A stretch of 47,790 bases of DNA from DASWID01 sp049682815. GTDB lineage: Bacteria; Desulfobacterota_D; UBA1144; Nemesobacterales; CSP1-2. Below, piece after piece: positions 14,806 to 23,318 of the stretch. Within the stretch, counting starts at the first letter, position 1, and each line of letters starts with the position of its first letter. Under the pieces are notes generated by a model that was given only the letters and a program-made list of their open reading frames with translations, was not told the origin of the DNA and made no database searches. The DNA is taken from assembly GCA_049682815.1 (NCBI GenBank), contig JBAUII010000009.1, positions 1 to 47,790 of the forward strand, written 5' to 3'. The position numbers were made by a program, and so were the translations under genes.

Positions 14806-15957
14806 ATGGCTGAGGTTGACGTAAGAAAAAGGACTCTTGCCGAGTACAGGGTTGAATTTCCAGTAACGAAGAAATTCATTTATCTCGACCATGCCGCAGT
14901 TGCTCCATTGTCAAAAAGGGTGAAGGATACCGTAAATAAATTCTTAACAGAAGCGACGGAGTCGGCATTTTTTAAATATAGCTACTGGATGGGTAGAGTC
15001 GAGGAAATCAGGGGGCACTGTGCCGAATTGATTGGTTCTCGGAAAGAGGAAATTGCGTTCATCAAAAATACATCTCATGGTATTTCATTAGTTGCTGAGG
15101 GGCTTGATTGGAGGGAGGGTGATAACGTTATCATTTTTGAAAAAGAGTTTCCCTCTAACATTTATCCATGGCTCAATCTAGAGAGAAAGGGCGTTAAAGT
15201 GAAGTTTATTCCTGCAAGGGGGAATATGATTTACATAGATGATATCGAGAAAATGATAGACGCAAATACGCGACTCCTTTCTATTAGCTCGGTACAGTTT
15301 TCAAACGGATTTAGGGTTGATTTGGAAAGGTTGGGTGAACTGTGTAGGAGGAGAAAGGTTTTACTTTTTGTAGACGCGATTCAGAGCTTAGGAATAGCCC
15401 CAATGAATGTAAGTGAGTTAGGAATCGATTTTCTTGCGTCGGACGGACACAAGTGGCTGCTCGGCCCGGAAGGGGCCGGGATATTTTATTGCAGACATGA
15501 ACTTGCCGAGCTATTAGCACCTTCTCTGATAGGGTGGAAGAGCGTTGTAAATGAGAACGATTACGATCATGTAGACTTTCGACTCAAAACCAATTCGCTC
15601 AGATTTGAAGAGGGTTCACTCAATGTTATGGGAATCATGGCTCTTGGCGCGGCGGTTGATCTACTTCTTGAAGTCGGGATTGACAGGATCAGCGAAAGGA
15701 TACTTGACCTTGGAGATTTGATTGTTGAGGAAACTGAGAAGAGGGGAGCGGAAATTAGATCACCAAAGGGTAGAAAGCACAGGGCTGGAATTAATTCTAT
15801 AATGGGAAATTTTGATCCTATTGGTGTTAAAGATAGATTAAGGGCTCTTGGTATATTGGTTAATGTTAGGAGTGGGGCGATTCGCGTGGCACCTCATTTC
15901 TATAATACGGAGGATGAGATACTGAGGTTTTTTTCTGAGTTGGATAAACTAATGTGA
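14806..15957 (+). CDS. Class V aminotransferase-fold PLP enzyme
   Basis: 383-residue PLP-dependent enzyme related to cysteine desulfurases and isopenicillin-N epimerases. The start YLDHAAVAPLSKRV, the cofactor-binding Asp190/Gln193 in LLFVDAIQSLG, and the Schiff-base Lys216 in ASDGHKWLLGPEG are clear. In SufS-type desulfurases the catalytic Cys follows VRTGHHC near the C-terminus; here the matching segment is VRSGAIRVAPHF, so that Cys is missing and desulfurase activity of this type is unlikely. It is encoded away from any Suf or Isc gene. The reaction cannot be assigned from sequence alone. Confidence 0.85.
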   Translation: MAEVDVRKRTLAEYRVEFPVTKKFIYLDHAAVAPLSKRVKDTVNKFLTEATESAFFKYSYWMGRVEEIRGHCAELIGSRKEEIAFIKNTSHGISLVAEGLDWREGDNVIIFEKEFPSNIYPWLNLERKGVKVKFIPARGNMIYIDDIEKMIDANTRLLSISSVQFSNGFRVDLERLGELCRRRKVLLFVDAIQSLGIAPMNVSELGIDFLASDGHKWLLGPEGAGIFYCRHELAELLAPSLIGWKSVVNENDYDHVDFRLKTNSLRFEEGSLNVMGIMALGAAVDLLLEVGIDRISERILDLGDLIVEETEKRGAEIRSPKGRKHRAGINSIMGNFDPIGVKDRLRALGILVNVRSGAIRVAPHFYNTEDEILRFFSELDKLM

Positions 15958-16002
15958 TTTCTGTGTGGTGCGAACAGGGTTCAAGAATTTTGTTCGTGAA
16001 CA

Positions 16003-18240
16003 TTAGCCGCTTCTGCTAATCATAATCAGTGGGCATGATGTTTCGCGTGCAATCTGTAAGGTTAATTTCCCAAATTTCTTACGTCTGCGCGCGAGGCGCT
16101 GAAGCCCGAGTATAACAAGATCGCTTTCGGCAGCATTATTCATGATTTCTTTCATAACGTCGTTGTTAAGAGCAATCTTCACTTTGGGAACGCCTGGAAC
16201 TTCGTCGTTGGCTAGTTTGCTGAGGTTTTTCCGCGCCCTGTCGAATTCACCCTGTGAAGCGTTTTCGGGTAATACCCGAATGAATGTTATCTCCCTTGGA
16301 CTAGTCCTGTAGAGGCTCCCAAGTAAACGTGCGCGAACCTCATCATGATCGCCCCGGCCTCCAATAGGAACCAGTATTTTGTTCACCTCGGATAATCGCC
16401 ATCCCTGTGGGGCGCGTAAAATAACAACATCGCTGTCCACAGAGCTCATCAGCTCCTCAAGGTTTCTCTCGGTAAAGTCTTCGTTAAGATTGCTGAGTCC
16501 CAGAAGAATACTTTGACATTGATGGGCGCGAGAAACTCGTATGATCTCGGGCCATGGCCTTGGCGCCACGGACGTGAGTGCCTCTGGTGAGAGACCAGCC
16601 GAAAAAGAAGCTATGAGTGCTTCACGCAGGACAGCCTGAGTATCCACTAATTGTTTGGGTAGATTTTCTGGATCCCACTCTTCTGGAGCGGGAACCACCG
16701 ATAGTAATAGGACTCTTCCAAAATTGGGCGGTGCGAGTGCATTTGCGAGTTTTACCATCGCCTCTGCGTTAGATGGATTTGCGATTGGAACCAGTACAAG
16801 GGGATTCCTTCCCCGCAATCTAGCAAGTTTCGGATCTATCGCCTGTGTAAGCGCGTCGACGATTCGGGCTCTTCTGGCAAAGATAACCAAAAATAAGATC
16901 CCTCCTATTCCAAGTGCAATGCTGATTATCAAACCCGCCAGGGGTACTGCGATTCCCTGAAAGACCGCAAGACCTATACATGTTGTTAACCCAATTGCAG
17001 GGATCAGTGGAAACCACGGTGTTCTAAAGTGCCGTTGAGTAGGATCGCCACGTCGTCTTGCAACAATAGAGATCCAGTGAGCAACCCCAAATGATATCAG
17101 AAAAACTAGGCTTGCAGCAGCTCCGGCTACTGCTACATTTGGAATGATGATGACGATGGCCGCCGTTATGATGGTTGTGGTAATTATGGCAGGAAGCGGA
17201 GTGCCATAAGTAGCGTTAAGGGCGCCTAGGGTTTGTGGGAGCGTCCTATCGCGTGCCATTGTAAATGCGAACCTAGATGATGCAAGCAGATTCGCATAGA
17301 GCGCGGACAGCATGGAAAAGATCCCGGCAAATATGACAAGCCAGTATCCAAACCGACCGAGATAGTTTTGAGCGGCAATGGCAACGATTTCTTCGGGATT
17401 CTCGCTGCTTAGGGTAAGAATCGACTGTCCAGATTTTATACCAACCGTGGCGATGAAGAACAGCAATGGAAGATAGATAGCAAGCGCAATTACCAATGAA
17501 ACTAGCATCGCCCTCGGGATTGTTTTTTGCGGTTCACGAACTTCACCCCCTATTGCGGCGATAAGGTCGAATCCCTGAAGGGCAATGAATGTGTATCCCA
17601 TGGCTTGAATTAATCCCAATATGCCGTATGGCAAGAAAGGTTCTAGCCTGGCAATCATTTCTCCGGTAGGCTGTCTATTAAAAGCTATATATCCCCCCAC
17701 GACAAGGACGGCGAAAACCAGTACTTTACCGATGTTTGCCCATTGCCCTCCGCTGACACCCTTCCTGATCAGACCATAGGCATAAAAGGTCGTGGCACTC
17801 AGGGCAAACAGAGTAACAGTGGCTCCTCCGGTAATCCATGGCGGGGAGGGACCAATTACCCAGCTCCATAAATTATCTATCAGGATTACTGCAAAAGTAG
17901 CGAATCCAATCGCATAAAGTACCGCTGCGACGATTGACGCAAACCAAATCACCCAACCAACCGCAAATGCAACCTCGACTGACACTACCTTCTTTGCGAA
18001 TGTGTATGTGCCTCCAGACTCCGGAAATGTTGTGGACAGTTCGGCAAAGCTTAATGCGGTTATTAAGGCGATCAGGCCATTGAGTGCAAATGCAATGATA
18101 GCCGCAGGCCCAGTAGTTGCGAATGCAACGCCGGCCAGGGCAAGTATGCCTCCGCCAACTATAGCACCAACGCCAACTCCAATCGTGCCCATCAGACCAA
18201 ATTGGCGTTGCCCATGCATATTGCTATTCATTTCTGTCAC
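16003..18240 (-). CDS. APC-family amino acid permease with C-terminal Usp domains
   Basis: 745-residue inner-membrane transporter. About 12 hydrophobic helices span residues 17-455, starting with the APC motif GTIGVGVGAIVGGGILALAG and containing FPESGGTYTF (helix 3 entry). From about residue 475 to the end, two cytoplasmic UspA-like domains follow, with VLVPIANPSNAEAMVKLA opening the first and ILVPIGGRGDHDEVRARL the second; the C-terminus SCPLIMISRSG is Usp-like. Cationic amino acids or polyamines are usual substrates; the Usp domains may sense nucleotides. The gene converges with the PLP gene and lies downstream of the Anbu cluster on the same strand, 87 bp after the transglutaminase gene, so read-through is possible. 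Confidence 0.88.
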   Translation of the reverse strand: MTEMNSNMHGQRQFGLMGTIGVGVGAIVGGGILALAGVAFATTGPAAIIAFALNGLIALITALSFAELSTTFPESGGTYTFAKKVVSVEVAFAVGWVIWFASIVAAVLYAIGFATFAVILIDNLWSWVIGPSPPWITGGATVTLFALSATTFYAYGLIRKGVSGGQWANIGKVLVFAVLVVGGYIAFNRQPTGEMIARLEPFLPYGILGLIQAMGYTFIALQGFDLIAAIGGEVREPQKTIPRAMLVSLVIALAIYLPLLFFIATVGIKSGQSILTLSSENPEEIVAIAAQNYLGRFGYWLVIFAGIFSMLSALYANLLASSRFAFTMARDRTLPQTLGALNATYGTPLPAIITTTIITAAIVIIIPNVAVAGAAASLVFLISFGVAHWISIVARRRGDPTQRHFRTPWFPLIPAIGLTTCIGLAVFQGIAVPLAGLIISIALGIGGILFLVIFARRARIVDALTQAIDPKLARLRGRNPLVLVPIANPSNAEAMVKLANALAPPNFGRVLLLSVVPAPEEWDPENLPKQLVDTQAVLREALIASFSAGLSPEALTSVAPRPWPEIIRVSRAHQCQSILLGLSNLNEDFTERNLEELMSSVDSDVVILRAPQGWRLSEVNKILVPIGGRGDHDEVRARLLGSLYRTSPREITFIRVLPENASQGEFDRARKNLSKLANDEVPGVPKVKIALNNDVMKEIMNNAAESDLVILGLQRLARRRKKFGKLTLQIARETSCPLIMISRSG

Positions 18241-18327
18241 GAATTATCTCTGTATCCAGTTGTGAATGATTCTATTTGCTTTGGCGTAAATTGGGAGTAT
18301 GTGTAATTGACATTAAAGGGAGAAAAC

Positions 18328-19188
18328 TTAATCCGTTAGATGTCTACCCGTCTGAATGTTGATTTCAAATTCCAGTCTTGATGTTGCTTGACCCCCCCTA
18401 TAGGTCCCCGAAATCGGTGCAGCAGATTCAGGAGTAATGCCCGATGCCAACGCAACATGGGTATTAGATACCGCCAACCCGAAACTAGGATCGAATCCCC
18501 GCCATCCACCGCCCGGTATGTAAACCTCTGCCCATGCATGCAGATGCTTTTCGGTATTTGTCGACTCTCCGTCCTTGTATCCGCTCACAAATCTCGCAGC
18601 TATTCCCAAAGCACGGCAGGAATCTATAAATAGTACGACCAGGTCTCTGCAGGCACCTTTTTTATTGGCCAGGGTAACTTCAGGAGGGTATGGATCTCCG
18701 CTTTCTCTAAAAATATGCTCAAAATTATTACAGATATACAAGCTAAGAGTTCTTAGAAATGCCGGTGTTTGATTATTTGCCTCCGCTGATATATCGGTAG
18801 CTAATTTGTTAACCTCCGCATTTATGCTATCGCGGCGTTGATATGGAATCAAAAAAGGCCTGTAATAATCTGGATAGGATATAGGCAAATTAAGTGCTTC
18901 TTCGCTGTGTACTATGAAGTCAAAGGGATTTTTCCTGAGTGTCTCGACGACGGAACTAGTAGAAATTGTCAGCTCATTGTGCAAGCCCTCGAACCACAGA
19001 GATATGGTGTCATTGCCCTCAAGATCGATGCAGTCTGATTTTCCTACGTGAGGTGGTTCCACTCTTATTGCGAATTTGTGGAGCTTTTGTGAGCAATCGC
19101 TTCGGGGCCTTAAACGAAGTGTGTGTGGCTCAAGAAAAACCTGTTTATTGTATTTATATCTCGTGATATGGCTGATCTTAAAAATCAT
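18328..19188 (-). CDS. Transglutaminase-like protein of the Anbu cluster
   Basis: 286-residue protein with the bacterial transglutaminase N-terminal domain (FKISHITRYKYNKQVFLEPH) and a papain-like core: catalytic Cys in NKKGACRDL, His in HAWAEVYIPG, Asp in WRGFDPSFG. I start at the ATG at 19188, because the family begins with this strand and the start then lies 5 bp after the stop of the protease gene; a longer frame to 19242 would overlap that gene. Such proteins form a conserved set with Anbu, alpha-E and ATP-grasp proteins. They are proposed to cut or form isopeptide bonds in a peptide-modification pathway. No signal peptide is seen, so it is cytoplasmic. Confidence 0.88.
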   Translation of the reverse strand: MIFKISHITRYKYNKQVFLEPHTLRLRPRSDCSQKLHKFAIRVEPPHVGKSDCIDLEGNDTISLWFEGLHNELTISTSSVVETLRKNPFDFIVHSEEALNLPISYPDYYRPFLIPYQRRDSINAEVNKLATDISAEANNQTPAFLRTLSLYICNNFEHIFRESGDPYPPEVTLANKKGACRDLVVLFIDSCRALGIAARFVSGYKDGESTNTEKHLHAWAEVYIPGGGWRGFDPSFGLAVSNTHVALASGITPESAAPISGTYRGGQATSRLEFEINIQTGRHLTD

Positions 19189-19193
19189 ATGAT

Positions 19194-19934
19194 TTAGATA
19201 TGGTTTTTCTTCGGTATCTTCGATAACGCCTTCGGTATCCAATCGGAAGAGATTTCAGATACTGAGTTTTTAATGCGATCCTGCCACCATTCGGAAATAT
19301 GTATTAAATTTCGCCTTTCGTAACGTTCTTCCACTACAACGTAGGTGCCCTTTTGGTATATAACGACATCGATCGGAAAATCTACATCGGAGGCGCTTGT
19401 TCTAGTGGCGTCAAAAGCCAGATACCCTATCTTCAAGGCTGTCTCTATATTGGATTCGTATGTTAGGGCACGATCCAGGATAGGTTTTCCAAAGCTGGAT
19501 TCGCCTATCAAGTAATAGGGGGTCCCCTGTCCCACTTCGACCCAGTTCCCTTGAGGATACAGGAGGTAAAGTTTGTGTTCCCTGTCCCGTTCCAACTGGC
19601 CTCCTATGATCGAATAGAGATTAAATTGGAGTCCACTTTCTGCTAACGCCTTTTTATCCTCATCGGCTACCCGCCTAACCATAGTTGCAAATGCGTTTAC
19701 GGCTTTATAGAGTTTATCGAAATTCTCATCGCTTTCCTCAAGAACCTCGCTGAAATATGTGAGGGCCTTGTCACGCGATGATCTGAGTCCCGAGGTCATA
19801 AGGAACATTGAGTGGTTACCATGCTGGTGAATAGTTACCTTACGTGCGGTAATACACTCGGAACCACTTGTCACAAGGGTGTCTGCAATTCCAACTAGGC
19901 CATCTTTTACTTTCATTCCAACACAAAAGGTCAT
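19194..19934 (-). CDS. anbu: Anbu (ancestral-beta-type) proteasome-like protease
   Basis: 246-residue N-terminal-nucleophile hydrolase related to HslV and proteasome beta subunits. After removal of Met1 the chain would start with Thr2 (MTFCVGMKVKDG), the presumed nucleophile; the supporting Asp18 is in GIADTLV and Lys32 in TARKVTI. FLMTSGLRSSRDKAL and the later GESSFGKPILDRALTY are typical of Anbu. The gene overlaps the alpha-E gene by 4 bp (ATGA), so the two are translationally coupled. Anbu assembles into open-ring or helical oligomers in the species studied; its substrates remain unknown. No ATPase partner of the HslU/ClpX type is in the window. Confidence 0.92.
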   Translation of the reverse strand: MTFCVGMKVKDGLVGIADTLVTSGSECITARKVTIHQHGNHSMFLMTSGLRSSRDKALTYFSEVLEESDENFDKLYKAVNAFATMVRRVADEDKKALAESGLQFNLYSIIGGQLERDREHKLYLLYPQGNWVEVGQGTPYYLIGESSFGKPILDRALTYESNIETALKIGYLAFDATRTSASDVDFPIDVVIYQKGTYVVVEERYERRNLIHISEWWQDRIKNSVSEISSDWIPKALSKIPKKNHI

Positions 19935-20914
19935 TCTGCGGTTTCCTTAAATTGAGTGATTCCAGATACCGGTCGGAACGCAAAGAACGTTTCAAAGATT
20001 GAATCTCCTACCTGATTTAGTCTGGATTGAAAATTATCTAGATATTCATGTAAACCAGTTGAAAATATTTCGCTGATTTGTGTATAGTCAAATTCTGAGC
20101 GTAAGCGACCGAGATTTCGCTCAGCAGGATTCTGAAATGTGCCTGGCTTCGAGCCGGTTATTGATTTAATTGATTCCTCAGCCTTGATGAGACAGTAATG
20201 TATCGACCTTGGGAACTCCCTGTCAAGTATTAGGAACTCGGCCACCTTTTTATGATAAATACGGCGATGTTTCTTACGATACATCTCGAATGCGCTGGCC
20301 GATTTCAGTAATGCTGCCCATTGGAGATTGTCAAAAGGGCTTCCCACATCATCGGGCCTTGGCAGCAGAATAAAGTACTTGACGTCAAGTATTCGTGATG
20401 TCTTATCTGCTCTCTCGAGCAACCGTCCAAGCCTTGAAAAATGCCATGCTTCGCCGTGAGACATGGTCGTATCCGTTAATCCGGTAAATAGGTGGCTTTC
20501 CAATTTAACCTTCGTATAAAAATCGTGTGTATTCTTCACGTCTTCGCTGCCTGACATGGCATCTCGAACCATGAAGTAGAGTTTGTTAATTTGCTCCCAC
20601 ATCTCAGAGGATATAATCTCCCTGATAGTCCTGGCGTTCTCCCGGGCTTTGATAAGTGTTGACAATATGGAATTGGGATTCTTAGTATCAAAGGTAAGGA
20701 ATTGTATGACGTTTTCCCTTGTCGGCTCGCCGTAATGTTCATAGAAGATCTCTCTGTCTCCCGTCGTTATAACGAGCGGCTCCCATTGTTCTTCAGCCTC
20801 TACTGGCAGATCAAGTATAAGATGAGTGTTGACATCGATAAATCTGGCTACATTTTCTGCCCGTTCGATATACCGACTCATCCAATATATTGAATCAGCG
20901 ACACGGCTAAGCAT
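19931..20914 (-). CDS. Alpha-E domain protein (DUF403)
   Basis: 327-residue all-helical protein. The opening MLSRVADSIYWMSRYIERAE is the hallmark of the alpha-E family; further family segments are HFSRLGRLLERADKTSRILD and the C-terminal HEYLDNFQSRLNQVG. The fold has conserved charged and aromatic residues but no known catalytic activity. It nearly always accompanies circularly permuted ATP-grasp proteins, sometimes fused to them. Here it lies between the ATP-grasp gene (81-bp gap) and the Anbu gene (4-bp overlap). I infer that it forms a complex or acts with these in the same peptide-modifying pathway. Confidence 0.92.
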   Translation of the reverse strand: MLSRVADSIYWMSRYIERAENVARFIDVNTHLILDLPVEAEEQWEPLVITTGDREIFYEHYGEPTRENVIQFLTFDTKNPNSILSTLIKARENARTIREIISSEMWEQINKLYFMVRDAMSGSEDVKNTHDFYTKVKLESHLFTGLTDTTMSHGEAWHFSRLGRLLERADKTSRILDVKYFILLPRPDDVGSPFDNLQWAALLKSASAFEMYRKKHRRIYHKKVAEFLILDREFPRSIHYCLIKAEESIKSITGSKPGTFQNPAERNLGRLRSEFDYTQISEIFSTGLHEYLDNFQSRLNQVGDSIFETFFAFRPVSGITQFKETAE

Positions 20915-20995
20915 AATATTTCATCTCGTTAAGTTCATTTAATTTTCTTGCCAGTCTTTCAATGACCGATTCATCGAACATTCGGTCAGATCGAT

Positions 20996-22438
20996 TTAGT
21001 AATTCGCCCTGTCAAGCACCCACGTGTCCTTGCTTCCCCCTCCTTGAGATGAGTTAACAACCAGAGATCCCTTCTTTAAAGCTACCCTAGTTAGACCCCC
21101 GGGAACGACATAGATATCTTTTCCATAGAGGACATAGGGGCGCAGATCGACGTGTCGCCCTTCGAGGTGATCTCCAACCAAGACGGGTACGCGCGAGAGT
21201 GTAAGAGTTGGTTGAGCAATGTAATTGCGTGGGTTTTTATTGATTCTCTGGGCAAAATCATGCAGTTGATCGGTACTTGAATGAGGTCCAATCAGCATTC
21301 CATACCCCCCCGATTCATTAGCAGACTTGACGACAAGATTACTCAGGTTTTCCAATACGTATTTACGCTCTTTTTTTTCCCAGCACACGTATGTCGGCAC
21401 ATTCGGTAAAATGGGTTCCTCACCCGTGTAATACCTGATGAGCTTGGGAACATAGGCATAGATCACCTTGTCGTCGGCGATTCCCGTGCCAGCGGCATTC
21501 GCCATTGCCACACGGCCAGATTTATACACATCCATGATTCCCGCCACACCCAACATCGAGTCACTTCGGAACGCCGAAGGATCCAGGAAATCGTCGTCTA
21601 TTCTTCTGTATATTACGTCAACACTTTTGAAACCCATCGTTGTTCTCATGAAGACAGAACCGTCTGAGACGATTAGGTCGCTGCCCTCAACGAGCTCTAT
21701 GCCCATTTGCTGGGCCAGGAACGAATGCTCAAAATAAGCGGAGTTGTATATTCCAGGTGTAAGGAGAACTACATTTGATGCCTCAGCCATCGAGGGGGAA
21801 ATGTACTGCAGTGTTTCCAAAAGCCGTTCCGGGTAATCATCCACGGGTCGTACGTTTGATGCCTCGAAGACAAGCGGGAAAGTTCGCTTAAGCACCTGCC
21901 TGTTCTCTAAGACATAGGACACTCCAGACGGGCATCTTAGATTATCCTCTAGAACATAGAACTGTCCATCTCTATCGCGAACTATGTCGATACCGGAGAT
22001 GTGACACCAAATCCCCCTAGCGGCCCGCAACCCGATGCATTCTTTGCGAAAGCATTTACCTCCGACTAAGAGTTCAGTCGGGATTACTCTATCCTTAATT
22101 ATCCTCTGGGCATTATAGATATCATCGATAAAAAGATTAAGTGCATAAATTCTCTGCTTTAATCCTCTCTCTATCAGTTCCCAATCGTCAGGCGCTATAA
22201 TGCGAGGTATTATGTCGAAGGGAAAAATCTTCTCTATTCCCGATTCATTGCCGTAGACAGTGAATGTAACTCCCATGTTAAAGAGTGCTACCTCGGCAGC
22301 CCTTTGTCTCTTCTGTAATTCTCCTTCTGGAAAGGACTGTAATCGGTCTATAAGGATTTTCGTTCCGGCACGCGGTGTACCCCTAGCCTCGAACAGCTCA
22401 TCATAATGCCCTTCTGGATCGTAAGTTTGAATGTTCAT
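20996..22438 (-). CDS. Circularly permuted type 2 ATP-grasp protein
   Basis: 480-residue protein of the DUF404/DUF407 family. Seen are the opening YDPEGHYDELFEARGTPRAG, the GIDIVRDRDGQFYVLEDNLR segment with RCPSGVSYVLENR following, and VVKSANESGGYGMLIGP, a Gly-rich nucleotide loop. The C-terminus has RHVDLRPYVLYG and VPGGLTRVALKKGSLVVNSS. ATP-grasp enzymes join a carboxylate to an amine or thiol through an acylphosphate; this subgroup is predicted to make peptide-like tags or metabolites. It is the first large gene of the Anbu cluster. A 69-codon frame ends one base before its ATG. Confidence 0.92.
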   Translation of the reverse strand: MNIQTYDPEGHYDELFEARGTPRAGTKILIDRLQSFPEGELQKRQRAAEVALFNMGVTFTVYGNESGIEKIFPFDIIPRIIAPDDWELIERGLKQRIYALNLFIDDIYNAQRIIKDRVIPTELLVGGKCFRKECIGLRAARGIWCHISGIDIVRDRDGQFYVLEDNLRCPSGVSYVLENRQVLKRTFPLVFEASNVRPVDDYPERLLETLQYISPSMAEASNVVLLTPGIYNSAYFEHSFLAQQMGIELVEGSDLIVSDGSVFMRTTMGFKSVDVIYRRIDDDFLDPSAFRSDSMLGVAGIMDVYKSGRVAMANAAGTGIADDKVIYAYVPKLIRYYTGEEPILPNVPTYVCWEKKERKYVLENLSNLVVKSANESGGYGMLIGPHSSTDQLHDFAQRINKNPRNYIAQPTLTLSRVPVLVGDHLEGRHVDLRPYVLYGKDIYVVPGGLTRVALKKGSLVVNSSQGGGSKDTWVLDRANY

Positions 22439-22439
22439 T

Positions 22440-22649
22440 TCAATAAGGGATATATCCCAATTGTTTTATTTTTTCTTGAGTCGCCGCAATAAATGGTGGT
22501 TCCGCTCTTCGCATCTTTGAGCGCGAAGTCCCGATAACTATATCTGCGCGTTCAATTTTCTCTTTCTGTTTTTTGACTTCGGTGTTGAGATCAAAAATGC
22601 GTACAGTCTTTTTAATAAAGCTCCTCGACAATACCAATTCCCCTGCCAA
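22440..22649 (-). CDS. Possible small protein coupled to the ATP-grasp gene
   Basis: A 69-residue basic frame starting at TTG and ending TGA, with a single base between its stop and the ATG of the ATP-grasp gene. This junction favours translational coupling. I do not recognise a family. KKQKEKIERADIVIGTS faintly recalls the Rossmann-type segment of FolD-like dehydrogenases, so a gene remnant is also possible. No strong ribosome site precedes the TTG. Keep as tentative. Confidence 0.35.
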   Translation of the reverse strand: MAGELVLSRSFIKKTVRIFDLNTEVKKQKEKIERADIVIGTSRSKMRRAEPPFIAATQEKIKQLGYIPY

Positions 22650-22851
22650 CCATTGCCATATTAGATTATTGGTTTAGAATTTTACTTTAATTCTGAATTT
22701 TGAAAAGGTTAGCCTTCCGCTTATAAGGTTCATCAGTAATTTCAGTGTGAGGCTCTTAAGAACTATATGAGTTGGGTGAGTTTTATTCGATTTTTGTTCG
22801 TGGGTAACCGAAGAATTCGGCATGATAAAAATTTCTAATAGGGAGGGTGGC

Positions 22852-23049
22852 TTGCCAAAACTTACAATAAACTTAACAATGGATGTCGAAAGGGAGCCTG
22901 ATGGTGGCATTGATGAACCATTAATAAATAAACTCGCTTCTGATTTGGGTGATGTTATTGTGGGGTTGGTCAATGCGAAGAAGGAGATTTTCGGTACGGT
23001 AAATCTATTTGTTAATGGACAGCAGCTCAGCTCGGTGAATTTTGATTGA
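22852..23049 (+). CDS. Small hypothetical protein
   Basis: 65 residues from a TTG start directly after GGGAGGGTGGC, a good ribosome site; a longer frame from 22822 adds ten residues. The chain alternates strand-like and helical parts (LTINLTMDVE, then PLINKLASDLGDVIVGLVNA, then GTVNLFVNG) and is acidic. No family recognised. A long minus-strand frame covers the same region but is serine-rich like a shadow frame. It stands alone between the Anbu cluster and the mscS-like gene. Confidence 0.5.
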   Translation: MPKLTINLTMDVEREPDGGIDEPLINKLASDLGDVIVGLVNAKKEIFGTVNLFVNGQQLSSVNFD

Positions 23050-23318
23050 ATGCTGTCGTTTCTCATCGTAGATGTAGTGCATTTTGAATAGCTAATTGAT
23101 AAGACTCCTCGGATAGGCGCTAAGGATCCATTCAATATTCTATTTAGTGTATCGATCGAGTATTTTTCTTATCAAATCCGTATCTAGATTTCTTTCAGTA
23201 GATATTTCAAGCTATCGAGCATATGAGTTATTAGGGGTTTTGACAGACGAGTTCACTTTCGATCGCCACATGAATAATATTTCCGGAATGAAGATTCAAT
23301 GCCAGATAGTTTATCGAT

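Noticed and set aside
14603..14806. 67-codon minus-strand frame upstream of the DUF4159-like gene
   Set aside because: It overlaps the real gene's start in another frame, has no ribosome site, and its composition looks random.
22674..23135. 153-codon minus-strand frame
   Set aside because: Serine-rich, low-complexity composition typical of an antisense shadow; it covers a plus-strand frame with a good ribosome site (22852-23049).
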